From contig OZ024890.1 in assembly GCA_964017195.1 (NCBI GenBank), positions 50,335,593-50,399,592 of the forward strand: a DNA stretch of 64,000 bases, written 5' to 3'. Under the pieces are notes generated by a model. It made no database searches. It was not told the origin of the DNA and saw only the letters and a list, made by a program, of their open reading frames with translations. Shown in pieces: positions 35,673-48,341 of the stretch. Position 1 is the first letter of the stretch, and each line of letters begins with the position of its first letter. A program made the translations under genes and the position numbers. This DNA is from Siderastrea radians. Lineage: Eukaryota > Cnidaria > Anthozoa > Scleractinia > Rhizangiidae.

Positions 35673-38600
35673 ATGTCTGATTTGGTGTGCATTATCTGCA
35701 ACGAGGGTGCTGCCTTGAATAACAATCTAACTAGTAACCCCGAAATGATTGAGCATCTCTACGAGTGCTGCAAGGAAAGACTGTCCTTGGGACAGACTGA
35801 CATCAAGTCACTTACAGACCGTTTAGCAAGCATGAGTGAAGTTGAACGTAAATCTGTGTACTACCACAGTGAGTGCCGCAAGCCAATCGTTAACAAAAGT
35901 ATGATCGAGCGACTGAGAGGTGCAAAGCGGCCCTTGACAGACGACTCCTCGTCCGCTATCCGGCGAGGCCCTGGTCGTCCTTCTACGTCATTAACCTCTT
36001 CGCGCCCTAAAAGGGCGAAAACGCTTCCTAAGTCACAGGTGTGCCTGTTCAACTCTTGTAGTTTTTGTCCCGGTGAAACAGTAAAAGATTTACACCGCGT
36101 TTTTTCAGATCAAGTGGGAACAACGTTACTAGAAATAAAAAACAATACGCAAGATGACCAGGTTAGAACTTGCGTATCGGAGCTTGTAGATGCGGGGGAC
36201 GCCTCAGCACTTGAAAAACACTACCACAGGAACTGTCTGCGTTACGCTCAGCGCACCTTCGGTGCGTATTGTGAAAGTGCTTCAGTAAAACAAGTCGTTC
36301 GTTCGGCGTGTGATGTTGAATTAGTACTGGCAGTTCAGAACACGTTAGTAGACGACAGTGCCGGCTTGAATATGGCTGAAGTAAATGACACCTACTTGGC
36401 GATATTAAAGAGGTATTCGATGGAGATAACCGAGTCAGGAAACTACCGAAAGTACTTAAAACAACTTTTAAGTGAGCGGCTTCCAAATCTGCAGTTTGTT
36501 AAGTCGCTGCGAAAAAATGAGCCTGACAAAGTTGTACTGCCGGAAGCGGTCAGCAAGGCTGTTAATGTACTGTCAGCCCAAATGGATAGTAAGGATACGA
36601 TTGAGCAATTACAAACCATGGCCCGGGTGTTACGGCGAGAAATTATGCAGCATCGAAATTGGTCCTTCACTGGAAGCTTTGAAGATTTTTCGAATCCACC
36701 CCTACTCCAGTTTTTTCTAACACATTTGCTCTTTGGTTCGCACGCACTTGATGTTTTGGGGATGCGCGATAAAGAGGTCAACAAAGTAGTTGACGTAGCA
36801 TGTCAGTTCGTTGTCCACAACACAAGAACTGATCGTCAAGTCAAGCATCAACCTAAGGCCAATGAGGGCTTCAAACACACAGTGAAAACTCCCCTGTCAG
36901 TCGGTCTACCCCTCGCTATTCACTCAAGAGTGCGCGACAAGAATCTCGTGAAAACCCTATCGGACGTGTACATCGGTAGTGACTACAAATGCATCCTTGA
37001 CATCGAAAAGCGCGTCGAGCAGAGTGTTCTTCAGCGTATAGTTGAAACCGGAGGCTTTTGCCTTCCTGATTTTGTTAAACGGGATGTTAACATCTGGTTT
37101 GCTGTCGACAACATCGACCTTTTAGAAGACACGCCAACAGGACAGAATACTTTCCATGGGACGGTGATTGTTCTGAACCAGCGCGAGGAAGATGGCGAGG
37201 CAGTCAATCAACCACTCGTTTTCCCACCAAAGGCCCTAGACCCATCAGCACAAGTTGGCTTTGAAGTGAAATACTGTGAGCAGCTAGTTATCAAGCCAAA
37301 ACCAGTTCGATTTGAAACATTCCAGCTCGGAAACCGAACGAAGTTATTATCGAATGATTACACACACACATGGGCGCTCGCAAACTATCTTGCTACTGAA
37401 GACGCTAGTGACAAGACCTTGGATGTTCCCCAGACAGAAAACCAACAACAGCAAGATATCGATGAACAGCAAGACCAACGTGAAGTTGAATCGGAAAATT
37501 TCCAAGATTTTGATGACCCAATTCTTGTGGTGAAAGAGCGAACACAAACGAGAAAGATGACGGCAAAGAAGGAAGTCCTTACAACGTGGGCCGGTACAAA
37601 GTCGCTTCTGTTATCACACTCCCCTGAAAATCAAGTCGGCAAGCTGACACATTCCGAGGTGATTGCTCCGTTGTTCAGGACTTCGCCGACTGATTATACT
37701 ACTCTTTATACAGTCTTAAACCTAACACAAGGGATTTCTGCTTTCGTCGTTGGCCCTGGGAGAAGGACTGTCATCACTCTTGACTTAGATCTCTACAGCC
37801 GAGCACTTCAGATTCAACAGTCAGTGGGGAACCGTAACTGGATCCTGCGAGCTGGCGTTCTACACATCACCTTTGCTGCATTACACGCGCTTGGAAAGAC
37901 CCTTGACGGAAGCGGCATTGATATGTGTGCCATTGAGAGTGGCATTTATACTTCTGCAGCCCTTCGTGGGATATATAGCGGCAAGGCCTACAAACGTGGC
38001 GTTGAGTACCACATAACAACAAGCCTCGCACTCTTGATGATGAGATTTGACCATCTGTTTACAACCCTTCCAGCAAATGAAGATATACCGCGTGTACAGT
38101 GCGCGTCCTTTAGAGAAGCCCTCCACGAGCGCAGTCCAGAGATGGTAAGCATATATGACGACATCCACTCCTGGTACTCTGAAAAGATCAAACCGCAAGA
38201 GCGCGAAGATCAAGGACTAAAGGATCTTTCGCGATTTATGATTGAGTACCTCAAGCAAGTTGACAACCTTTTAGAGCTCATTCATGCTTGCCGCTCTGGG
38301 GACTGGGAGGGGTACCTGGCAGCGCTGGAATACCTCATAAGGTATTTTTTTGCCCACGATCTTCTTAATTACGCGCGTCTAATGCCAGTACACCTCGCTC
38401 AGATGAACGCACTTGAGCATGAGGATCCTATCACATGGGAAGCATTGAAGTCTGGGGATTTTGTAGTTGCAAAGTCAGAGATTCCGTTCACCAGGATGTT
38501 CACAGATCAGACGCTTGAGCAAGAGATCAAAGTATTGAAGCGTCACGGAGGTATGGTCGGGTTAAGTCAAGACGAAGCCACCCTAGACCGACTTCTTATC

Positions 38601-39302
38601 ACGTCACCTCATCTTGCCCGTATGGTGAAACAGTATCTCAAAAGCTTTCCAAGAGTATCCGAGTCTTCTGAGCGGAACGAGCACTATCAGCTTTCTGGGG
38701 ATGTTGCTGTAAGAACGCGACAAAACGCCATGAAGCTCCGCCAGTCGATAGAGCTGCACTGCGAAGGAAATCCATTCACAGTTGAGTCTCCCTTGAAGAG
38801 TCTGGTGTCTCAGCTCTTGTGCCACAAAAAGCAAAGGAAGATATCTTGTGCTATGCAGAGAAAGGCCAGAAGCGGTTTGAAGAATTCGTCGGAGACAGAT
38901 TGTTGCCAACTTCTAAGCACTCCTTGTGGGATGCTATGAAAAAGCTGAAGCTGAAGACCTTTTCAAACTGGATGGAAAAAACTAAAGTTCGTGTAGGGGA
39001 CAAAGTCATCAAACTACGCGAAGAACGGGAGTTACTCGGAAGGTTTCTCATCATCCAAGGAAGTAGGCCAGAGCTTGTGCCAAGACTTGAGGAAACCATT
39101 GGAGAGTACGAGATGGCAGTGGTGCCGCGTTCCTTATGCACGGTCGATGGATCTCTTTACATTCCAACTGACAAAGCCAGTCTGATGCGTTTGATAGAGG
39201 AAGTCAACCCACAGCCACAACTAGAAGCACCATCAGCAACAGGAACTCTACATCGAATACTTGTTATTGATGCTATGGCTGTTGTTCAAGGTAACTATAA
39301 TA

Positions 39303-39344
<42 letters not shown>

Positions 39345-40724
39345 TAATATTTTGTGTTTATGGTTTGTATGCAGGCCTGAAAAAAACAACCGCTACACTC
39401 AAGTTCTCAGACCTTCAAGTATCCTTTATAAAGCGAATCGAACGAATGATGGCTGGTTTCCATGTAGGCCGAGTTGTCTTTGATCGCTACTTGGAAAGCT
39501 CCTTGAAGAACAAGACGCGCCAAAAAAGATCGACAACATCTGTGGAGTTCCAGATACATCCGGAAATGAGGCTCACCATGTCCATCAAGGACCTTCTGTC
39601 ATCGTCAAAGTCCAAAAGCATGCTTGTCAATTTGTTCGCCAATGGATTATTAGCGAGCTTCTCAAGCAACACAACCATCAAGCTGGTCGTGGTCTACGAT
39701 AACAAAATCAAATGTCTCGACTGTGAAGAAGAACACACCCACGAAGAGGCGGACACGCTGATCCCTAACCAGGTGTTGCGTTCATTAGATGAGAATTTGT
39801 CGCAAGAGATTTGTGTATCCTCGCCGGACACTGACGTGCTAGTCCTGCTGCTCGATTTGGTTTCTAGGGGACGTCATGGAAACCTGAATAGTCTAAAGTT
39901 TTTGACAGGGAAGGGCGCAAACTACAGAGAGATTGATGTTATTCAGCGAGTCCAAGCCATTGGAATAAGAAAGTGTCAAGGTCTGATTGGATTGCACCAC
40001 TTTACCGGAGCCGACTGGGGAGGGAAGTTCGTTGGTATCACAAAGAAGACCTGGGTGAAAGCGTACATGGCACTCGATGACGACCACCCTGCGATCGACT
40101 GTTTCAGAGAACTTGGTGAGGGTCTTATCCAAAACCAGCTAGCCAACGGAGAACTGCCGACGCAAGTTAAAGATCTAGAAGAATTTGTCTGCCAAGTGTA
40201 TTGCAAAACGGGACCTACCACCCTTCCTGAACTTCGATGGGAGCTCTTTCGATCCAGAAACTTGGAAGGTGACTCTTACTTTATTTAATCTTCTCTATGT
40301 ATTAATATTTTCATGTAAGTTCAAGAGTACACTAAAGTTGTTGTTGTTGTTTTTAGGTGAGATGCTGCCTCCAACACGTGCTTCCCTACTTCCGCACATC
40401 ACACGCGCAAACTTCATGGCCATGCGCGACAAATCATACACCGCCAGCTGCCCAGACCTCCCACCCATTAAAGAGAATGGCTGGAACGAACGCCATGGAG
40501 GATACGTTCCCGTTATGTGCCTCTCTCACCCTGCACCACAAGCTGTTATTGAGCTTACTAAATGCGGCTGCAAGTCAGACTGCAAGGGACGATGTAGCTG
40601 CTTTAAGAACGGATTACCATGCACTCCTCTTTGTAAATGTTTTGGTAAAAACTGTAAAAACCCATTCAAAGATGACACGCGAGCTGATGACGAGGAAGAG
40701 GATGATGATGCCCTTAGTGCATAA
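35673..40724 (+). CDS. Academ-like transposase with PIN/XPG nuclease and CXC domains (frameshifted)
   Basis: Exon 1 (35673-39290) starts MSDLVCIICNEG. Two Cys/His modules follow: C6, C9, C32, C33, H65, C68, and C124, C129, C132, C167, H185, C188. Between them lie a GPGRP AT-hook-like motif (residues 99-103) and RPKRAK. A DDE-type core is suggested by FAVDNID (D479), TLDLD (D704/D706) and AIESG (E755), beside GVLHITFAALHALGKTLDG. At about 38810 the frame slips by one base; the next frame continues SALVPQKAKEDILCYAEKG. An intron (39291-39374) follows, then an XPG/FEN-like PIN fold: VIDAMAVVQ, RVVFDRY, HEEADT, SPDTDVLVLLLD, HHFTGADWGGKF. A second intron (40269-40356) joins NLE to GEMLPPTRASLL. 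The C-terminus is a CXC motif, CGCKSDCKGRCSCFKNGLPC and on to CKCFGKNCKNP. Total is about 1,630 residues. The gene should cut and reinsert the element; the slip makes this copy probably inactive. Catalytic residue choices are inference. Confidence 0.8.
39291..39374 (+). other. 84-nt intron with (GAT)n microsatellite
   Basis: GTAACT donor after GTTCAAG and TTTGTATGCAG acceptor. Removing it joins AVVQ to GLKKTTATL within the nuclease. It holds about 14 GAT triplets and is 28 codons long with no stop, so retention would insert a poly-Asp loop without breaking the frame. Confidence 0.75.
40269..40356 (+). other. 88-nt intron before the CXC exon
   Basis: GTGACT donor and GTTGTTGTTTTTAG acceptor, phase 1. 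An in-frame stop lies inside, so it must be removed for the CXC domain to be made. Confidence 0.8.
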
Positions 40725-40794
40725 ACTAAAATGAAATTTATTTAAGTAAAATTACGTTAACAGAGAAAACTGAATCGAAACAGTACACGCGTTT

Positions 40795-41282
40795 AACAAA
40801 GGAAGAAAAATAACGACATTTCTGCAATTTACTGAACATCACTTGTAAAGGAAATCATTCGTTAGTTAAAGTTTGTTTAAAATAATCTGTGTTGCTTAAG
40901 AAAATGAGACTTCCATAATCCAAGATGGCGGATCCAAGATGGCCGCCACCAAAATAGCAAAAAATTAATCCTGACGTCATCGACTGTTGCCATGGTAACC
41001 AATTAAGGTCAAACGACGTAAGCCATCAAAGGCAAGCTTTCTATAACGTGAGGTACGTGTATCTTTCATTGGAGCGAAGATATTCGCAAAACTTATTCCT
41101 GTATCTCATTAGCATCTAATTAGCATAAATTATATCCGTTAGTGGCCAGAAACATGGGAAGACGGAATCGGAAAATTTGAACCCCATCGGATTCTTATTA
41201 TTCGGCCTAAAATTAGTCCAAAACAGCAAAAAAATCAATTTCGGCAAGAAAATCCTACGGAATTACATACCGTACCGCACTA
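40795..41282 (-). repeat. Right terminal inverted repeat of the Academ-like element
   Basis: Inverted copy of 34380-34866. It keeps the CRE (40972-40979) and both YY1-like sites (40921-40948). Confidence 0.85.
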
Positions 41283-44200
41283 TTTCGTTTCATCATTCAT
41301 GTAAAGCGAAATGTAAGGAAAGAATTAATTATTAAATGTTTAAGAAAAAAATCAAAACATTCAAAAACAAAATTTAAATATAATTTGGCCGGTGCTGTCG
41401 TAGAAGGAAGCTTGGCTAACGTCCCTAGTGGCTGTTGAAACAAGGTTGCCTTCGTTTATCTTGTAAATGAGGACAAATTGGAAGAACAAAAGAATCCTCA
41501 CTGTTCTCCAAGTAAAATATAAATTCCCAGGACTTTTAAAACTAGCGAACTTGGCGAACTTCAAGCAGCACAAATCGCATACTCAGTATAGTATTTATTT
41601 CAAGCGTCACGTGGAAGTTAACAAAGATGGATTTTAGTAAATATTCTGGTTACTTCATGTGTCTACGCACCCCAATTAATTGTGCATCCCACAATGAAGC
41701 CAGTGTTTTCCCACAGATATATATAAATATGCAACTTTTACCGTAAGATATCGAGGTCCGGACAGTTGAGGGTTATCAATCCACTTTGAATCACTACTCC
41801 TCATCCACTCACTTGACCTCATTTTTCCCGACTGTATTTTTTTTTTCGAAAAATTATCTCGACTAGAAACATTAACTTTGATTCTCTAATCACCTTTTGC
41901 TCAAACATACCACGAAAACGCAGCTTCCAAGGGATCGATAGTCGTATTTGTAAAGCTTAGTTGGTAGTTCTAATATCATTCCGCTAAGATACAAACTAAC
42001 ATTCACACAATATTGCAATTTGGCAGCATAGCAGATAAGTATCAATTCTTTATTTATTGATGTATACGAAGACATTGTTCTCTTTCGAAAGGAAAGTCGT
42101 CAACTTGTGAGTGAACTCGGTGCTTAATTAACATTTGAATTTTTGCGGAAAGCGACCGCGACCTCGGCCCCAGTTTACCTCTCGCAGTCCAGCTCGCTGT
42201 CGCCCCGAAAACGTCTGATGCTTAAGTTCTCTAGTATCGAGGTCCGGACGGCTGAGGGTTATCAATGCAAATCGTCTTTAATCACTACCCCTCATCCACT
42301 CACTTGACCTCATTTTCTACTTTTGTTTATTATTATTTTAATTTTTTTTTTTTTTACCGTTATGGAATTTTTTTCAGGACAAAGAAATGCAGTGATGAGT
42401 CAGATTGTCTTCATTTAGGGCCATCTCTGACAGCGAAATTGACACAATTACTCTTCCATAAAGAGAATATAAATAGTAAATAAATGGGAATTCATGGGAA
42501 TTAGTAGTCTTAGCAGTAGCACATCCGCAAGGTGACTCTTCGTCCACTGTGTCCAGATGGAATTGGAATTTAGAAATGTTAGAGTTTTTTTAATTTCGAA
42601 AGGTTCGATGGGCAGAGTTTCACAACTTGGCTTTTCTGTGGCCTGTACATGTTTAAGCAGCATATTTTCAAACTCCTGAAGAAGCACTTCCGATGATCAC
42701 CTAAGAAAAAACAACTGAAGAAGGATGATCGCAGTTTTACAAATATGATAACTCTCAATCGTCCGGATCTTACCCTGCAAACGTCAAACAGGGTACCCTT
42801 CGATCTTGAAAAAAAGTCGAGTTTCTAAGAGGGTCAGTTTACAGGGTTTGTGGCTCTCAATGTTGACGGAACAAAAATAGACTTTTTTCAGTCACGGCTA
42901 AATTTTTCAATTTTTATATCCTTGTCGGTTAAAACTGTTCAACTCAAATTTTCACGGTTGACAGTAAAAATTTCTCTTATCTGTCGGTTCATGGTTTGAA
43001 AAACTTTTTCAATTGAAGGATTTTCGTTTTACCCTTTGACACGTACGATGTTTGGAGGTGATTTAGATCAGTGTCCGAATACTATTATAAATATGAAAAA
43101 TCAGTTTTCACTTTACTTAATAGTGTATTCCTCTCGAAAGAGAAATGTCCTTTAGTCAGGTTGAACTTCTTTTGTGCACTATCCCGAGAATGAATCCAGT
43201 CTGTCATCCACGATCTCAGGTTTGGACGGTAGCTTTTTAAAATGCAAACTCCTTTATATGATTAAAATGGTGTATCATCGTACATCACATGATGTAGCCA
43301 TTTCAAGACCTTTGAATTTAATTGATTATCCTTTAGGAAGTTTAGTACCTGTGAGCAAGACTTTCTCCTTGGCTTTGTTGAATACTTTTCATACAGCAAA
43401 AAGAAAAACAAAGGAAAAGTAATGAGGTATCAGATATGTAAACAAAAAGAGGTCAAGTGATTGGATGAGGGGGGATTCAAGTTTCTAGTCTGAAAGACCT
43501 GAAAGTATGATAACCCTCAACCGTCCGGACCTCGATACAGTTATGGTTAAGTTCGGTATTTATATTACTTTGGCAGAAGGATTTTTTCCTTGTGGGAAAA
43601 TGGGATGAAATAGTGATGTTTATGGTAATGCACATATGATAAGCTGCGCGTGCGTGGATAAGCTAACGACAGAGAGTGTTTTCCTCTTTCAAATACAATA
43701 TATAAACACATAAGCTAAGTGATATCAACTTACGAGGTACGTTTATCGAAACTTACTATAAATATAGTGTTTCTTCTTCCACAAATCCTACCACCTATCT
43801 TAAACGAGCTTTCTCTTTTGCCGATGTATAAAAGCGTCACCTTTAAGTTTTTTAAAAAATAATTTGACAGCAGTGTATCTTAAGACCACGAGGATTATTT
43901 TCAATTTCTCTGAGTGAGGTGCATTCTGCTTCCAAAGTAACCCTAAATATCTCTAAAATGTTCAAAAGAACACAAGGAATGGCCAAACAAAGAACGTGGC
44001 ACATATCACCCGAACAGGTATCATAAACACAAGATCGTAAATGCGAGATTTTTACGGCTCTAGAGAAAACTGACTTGTGTTCGCGAGCAGCTCTTCTTTC
44101 AACAGTTGCACTTAAGCTAACTTTTCAAGACTCTTTTGGATATTTTTCGAAAATAAAAAGCGGAATTTTTTGTGGTCTGTTTTGTGCTTGAACAATATCT

Positions 44201-44363
44201 TCAACATATGTAAATTACACGTTTTTCGATTGAATTCAATAAATAGTAGATGACGTAACTAAGACAAGACGATCGAAGTAGAATTAACCGACTATAGAAT
44301 GAAAGGGAAAGTACCTGACACTATACACGAAATAACAAAAATCAGGAAAAATATGTTAGGGTT

Positions 44364-45086
44364 AATCAGCTTAATTTTGATAAGCATGTCTCTCCAGTTT
44401 GTAATAAAGTCAATAATCAGCTAATAGTTATGATTGGATTTTGTAAGCTCATTTATTTTATAGAGAGCCACAGGGTCATCAGCGTTCACCACTGTCACGT
44501 GATACCCTCTTAAAATAAAGTTTTGTTGATTTGACTTGATTTGATTTGAGTACCAGTGCAATGTTAAAGCTCTACAAGGCGTTTATTTTGCCTCACTTTC
44601 AATACTGTTCAACAGTGTGGCACTTTTGCAGTTCCAGGAACCGCCAGAAGTTATAGAGGCACTAAACAGGCGTCCGCTACGCATTGGTTTTCATGACAAA
44701 GATTCCACTTATAAGCAGTTATTAGATAAATCTAACACCACTTCTCTTTACAATAAGAGAATACAAAGTAGGTTAACTACTATTTACAAATGTTTACACC
44801 TTGCCAATTATCCTAAGTATTTTGAAGAACTATTAACTGTACGACTGTCTATCTATAATCTTAAAGGTACTGATATTCTATCGTTACCAAAACCAGCAAC
44901 TACTACGTATGGCCTGCACTCTTTCAAATATTGTGCGGTGAAATTATGGAACTCATTACCTGATAATATTAGAAGAGAATGTCCTCTAACTAGTTTTAAA
45001 CTCCAAGAATGATTTTTCGCCTATTAGAATCTTCAATAAACAATGACAGGCTACGTTTAATATTGCTGTATGATTTAATAATTTAA
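44364..45086 (+). pseudogene. RT C-terminal fragment, unit 4
   Basis: Carries the long-type lesions plus a private deletion of about 29 bp after LTSFK (TTTTAAACTCCAAGAATG), which removes the RLLKTV stretch and ends the frame at 45012. Confidence 0.75.
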
Positions 45087-48000
45087 TAATTTTGTAAGGG
45101 CATGAGTGGACAATGCAGCTTTACTGTGCCGCAGATAATGGACAGAACATCACTATTTGACAATTCAGGCTTGATAGACACACAGTTACACAGCTTTGTT
45201 ACCTTCTCCAAAAACCGCTTATACCCTTCACAAAATAATCAAATCACCCTTTCGTTTCATCATTCATGTAGAGCGAAATGCAAGGAATGAATTAATTATT
45301 AAATGTTCAAGAAAAAAATCAAAACATTTAAAAACACAATTAAAATATAATTTGGCTCTGTGCTGTCGTAGAAGGAAGCTTGGCTAACGTCCCTAGTGGC
45401 TTTTGAAACAAGGTTGCCTCCTTTTATCTTGTAAATGATGACAAATTGGAAGAATAAAAGAATCGTCACTTTTCTCCAAGTAAAATATAAATTCCCAGGA
45501 CTTTTAAAACTAGCGAACTTGGCGAACTTCAAGCAGCACAAATCGCATACTCAGTATAGTATTTATTTCAAGCGTCACGTGGAAGTTAACAAAGATATAT
45601 AGGTTTTAATAAATATTCTGGTTACTTCATGTGTCTACGCACGCCAATTAATTGTGCATCCCACAATGAAGCCAGTATTTTCCCACAGATATATAAATAT
45701 GCAGCTTTTACTGTTGCATATCGAGGTCCGGACGGTTGAGGGTTATCAATCCACTTTGAATCCCTACCCCTCATCCACTCACTTGACCTCATTTTTCCCG
45801 ACTGTATTTTTTTTTTCGAAAAATTATCTCGACTAGAAACATTAACTTTGATTCTCTAAACATCTTTTGCTCAAACATACCACGAAAACGCAGCTTCCAA
45901 GGGATCGATAGTCGTATTTGTAAAGCTTAGTTGGTGGTTCTAATTTCATTCCGCTAAGATACAAACTAACATTCACACAATATTGCAATTTGGCAGCATA
46001 GCAGATAAGTATCAATTCTTTATTTATTGGTGTATACGAAGACATTGTTCGCTTTCGAAAGCAAGGTCGTCGCCTTGTGAGTAAACTCGGAGCTTAATTA
46101 ACATTTGAATTTTTGCGGAAAGCGACCGCGACCTCGGCCCCAGTTTACCTCTCGCAGTCCAGCTCGCTGTCGCCCCGAAAACGTCTGATGCTTAAGTTCT
46201 CTAGTATCGAGGTCCGGACGGCTGAGGGTTATCAATGCAAATCGCTTTTAATCACTACCCCTCATCCACTCACTTGACCTCATTTTCTACGTTTGTTTAT
46301 TATTATTTTAATTTTTTTTTTTTTTTTTTTACCGTTATGGAATTTTTTTCAGGACAAAGAAATGCAGTGATGAGTCAGATTGTCTTCATTTAGGGCCTTC
46401 TCTGACAGCGAAATTGACACAATTACTCTTCCATAAAGAGAATATAAATAGTAAGTAAATGGGAATTCATGGGAATTAGCAGTCTTAGCTGTGGCACATC
46501 CACAAGATGGCTCTTCGTCCACTATGTCCAGATCGAATGAGAATTGAGAACTGTTAGAGTTTTTTTAATTTCGAAAGGTTCGATGGGCAGAGTTTCACAA
46601 CTTGGCTTTTCTGTGGCCTGTACATGTTTAAGCAGCATATTTTCAAACTCCTGAAGAAGCACTTCCGATGATCACCTAAGAAAAAACAACTGAAGAAGGA
46701 TGATCGCAGTTTTACAAATATGATAACTCTCAATCGTCCGGATCTTACCCTGCAAACGTCAAACAGGGTTCCCTTCGATCTTGAAAAAAATTCGAGTTTC
46801 TAAGAGGGTCAGTTTACAGGGTTTGTGGCTCTCAATGTTGACGGAACAAAAATAGACTTTTTTCAGTCACGGCTAAATTTTTCAATTTTTATATCCTTGT
46901 CGGTTAAAACTGTTCAACTCAAATTTTCACGGTTGACGGTAAAAATTTCTCTTATCTGTCGGTTCATGGTTTGAAAAACTTTTTCAATTGAAGGATTTTC
47001 GCTTTACCCTTTGACACGTACGATGTTTGGAGGTGATTTAGATCAGTATCAGAATACTATTATAAATATGAAAAATCAGTTTTCACTTTACTTAATAGTG
47101 TATTCCTCTCGAAAGAGAAGTGTCCTTTAGTCAGGTTGAAGTACTTTTGTGCACTATCCCGTGAATGAATCCAGTCTGTCATCCACGATCTCAGGTTTGG
47201 ACGGTAGCTTTTTAAAATGCAAACTCCTTTTATATGATTAAAATGGTGTATCAACGTACAGCACATGATGTGGCCATTTCAAGACCTTTGAATTTAATTG
47301 ATTATCCTTTAGGAAGTTTAGTACCTGTGAGCAAGACTTTCTCCTTGGCTTTGTTGAATATTTTTCATACAGCGAAAAGAAAAACAAAGGAAAAGAAATG
47401 AGGTATCAGATACGGAAACAAAAAGAGGTCAAGTGATTGGATGAGGGGGGATTCAAGTTTCTAGTCTGAAAGACCTGAAAGTATGATAACCCTCAACCGT
47501 CCGGACCTCGATACAGCTATGGTTAAGTTCGGTATTTATATTACTTTGGCAGAAGGATTTTTTCCTTGTGGGAAAATGGGATGAAATAGTGATGTTTATG
47601 ATAATGTACATATGCTAAGCTGCGCGTGCGTGGATAAGCTAACGACAGAGAGTGTTTTCCTCTTTCAAATCCAATATATAAACACATAAGGAAAGTGATA
47701 TCAACTTACGAGGTACGTTTATCGAAACTTACTACAAATATAATGTTTCTTCTTGCACAAATCCTACCACCTATCTTAAACGAGCTTTCCCTTTTCCCGA
47801 TGTATAAAAACGTCATCTTTAACTTTTTAAAAAATAATTTGACAGCAGTGTATCTTAAGACCACGAGGATTATTCAGTTCAATTTCTCTGAGTGAAGTCG
47901 ATTCTGCTTCCAAAGTAACCCTAAATATCCCTAAAATGTTCAAAAGAACACAAAGGAATGGCCAAACAAGAACGTGGCACATATCATCCGAACAGGTATT

Positions 48001-48341
48001 ATAAACACAAGATCGTAAATGCGAGATATTTACGGCTCTAGAGAAAACTGACTTGTGTTCGCGAGCAGCTCTTCTTTCAACGGTTGCACTTAAGCTAACT
48101 TTTCAAGACTCTTTTGGATATTTTTCGAAAATAAAAAGCAAAATTGTTTGTGGTCTGTTTTGTGCTTGAACAATATCTTCAACATATGTAAATTACACGT
48201 TTTTCGATTGAATTCAATAAATAGTAGATGACGTAATTAAGACAAGACGATCGAAGTAGAATTAACCGACTATAGAATAAAAGGGAAAGTACCTGACACT
48301 ATACACGAAATAACAAAAATCAGGAAAAATATGTTAGGGTT
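44364..48341 (+). repeat. Array unit 4 (3,978 bp)
   Basis: Long-type unit. Cores: 45723-45790 and 46209-46281 (minus), about 46719 (diverged plus), 47425-47509 (plus). Confidence 0.85.

Larger units (their letters stand above)
34380..41282 (+). mobile_element. Academ-like DNA transposon, about 6.9 kb, with long TIRs
   Basis: Left end TAGTGCGGTACGGTATG and right end CATACCGTACCGCACTA (right boundary plus or minus one base) begin terminal inverted repeats of about 480 bp. The empty site is visible in sister units as CACCCTTTCGTTTC. Here it reads CACCCTTT, then the element, then TTTCGTTTC, giving a 3-bp TTT target duplication. It encodes one large spliced transposase gene (35673-40724). The Academ assignment rests on the joining of a DDE-type core with an XPG-like nuclease and Cys-rich modules plus a 3-4 bp target duplication, recalled from descriptions of that superfamily; no database comparison was made. 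The TIRs are still very similar, which argues for fairly recent activity. Confidence 0.8.
33465..44363 (+). repeat. Array unit 3, split by the Academ-like transposon
   Basis: Unit sequence runs to 34379 and resumes at about 41283. Without the insertion the unit is about 3,996 bp. Cores: 41753-41821 and 42239-42311 (minus), about 42746 (diverged plus), 43449-43533 (plus). Confidence 0.85.

Noticed and set aside
39301..39344. Poly-aspartate domain of the nuclease
   Set aside because: The GAT run lies between a good donor and acceptor and is better explained as a microsatellite in an intron, though retention is possible.
36163..40221. Minus-strand and alternative-frame open frames within the transposase gene
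   Set aside because: They are shadows of the plus-strand coding sequence, which carries the recognisable motifs.
34380..41282. CACTA (EnSpm) transposon, because the ends contain CACTA/TAGTG and the duplication is 3 bp
   Set aside because: The termini are the wrong way round (TAGTG at the left, CACTA at the right), and the protein has a PIN nuclease and CXC domain not expected of EnSpm transposases.
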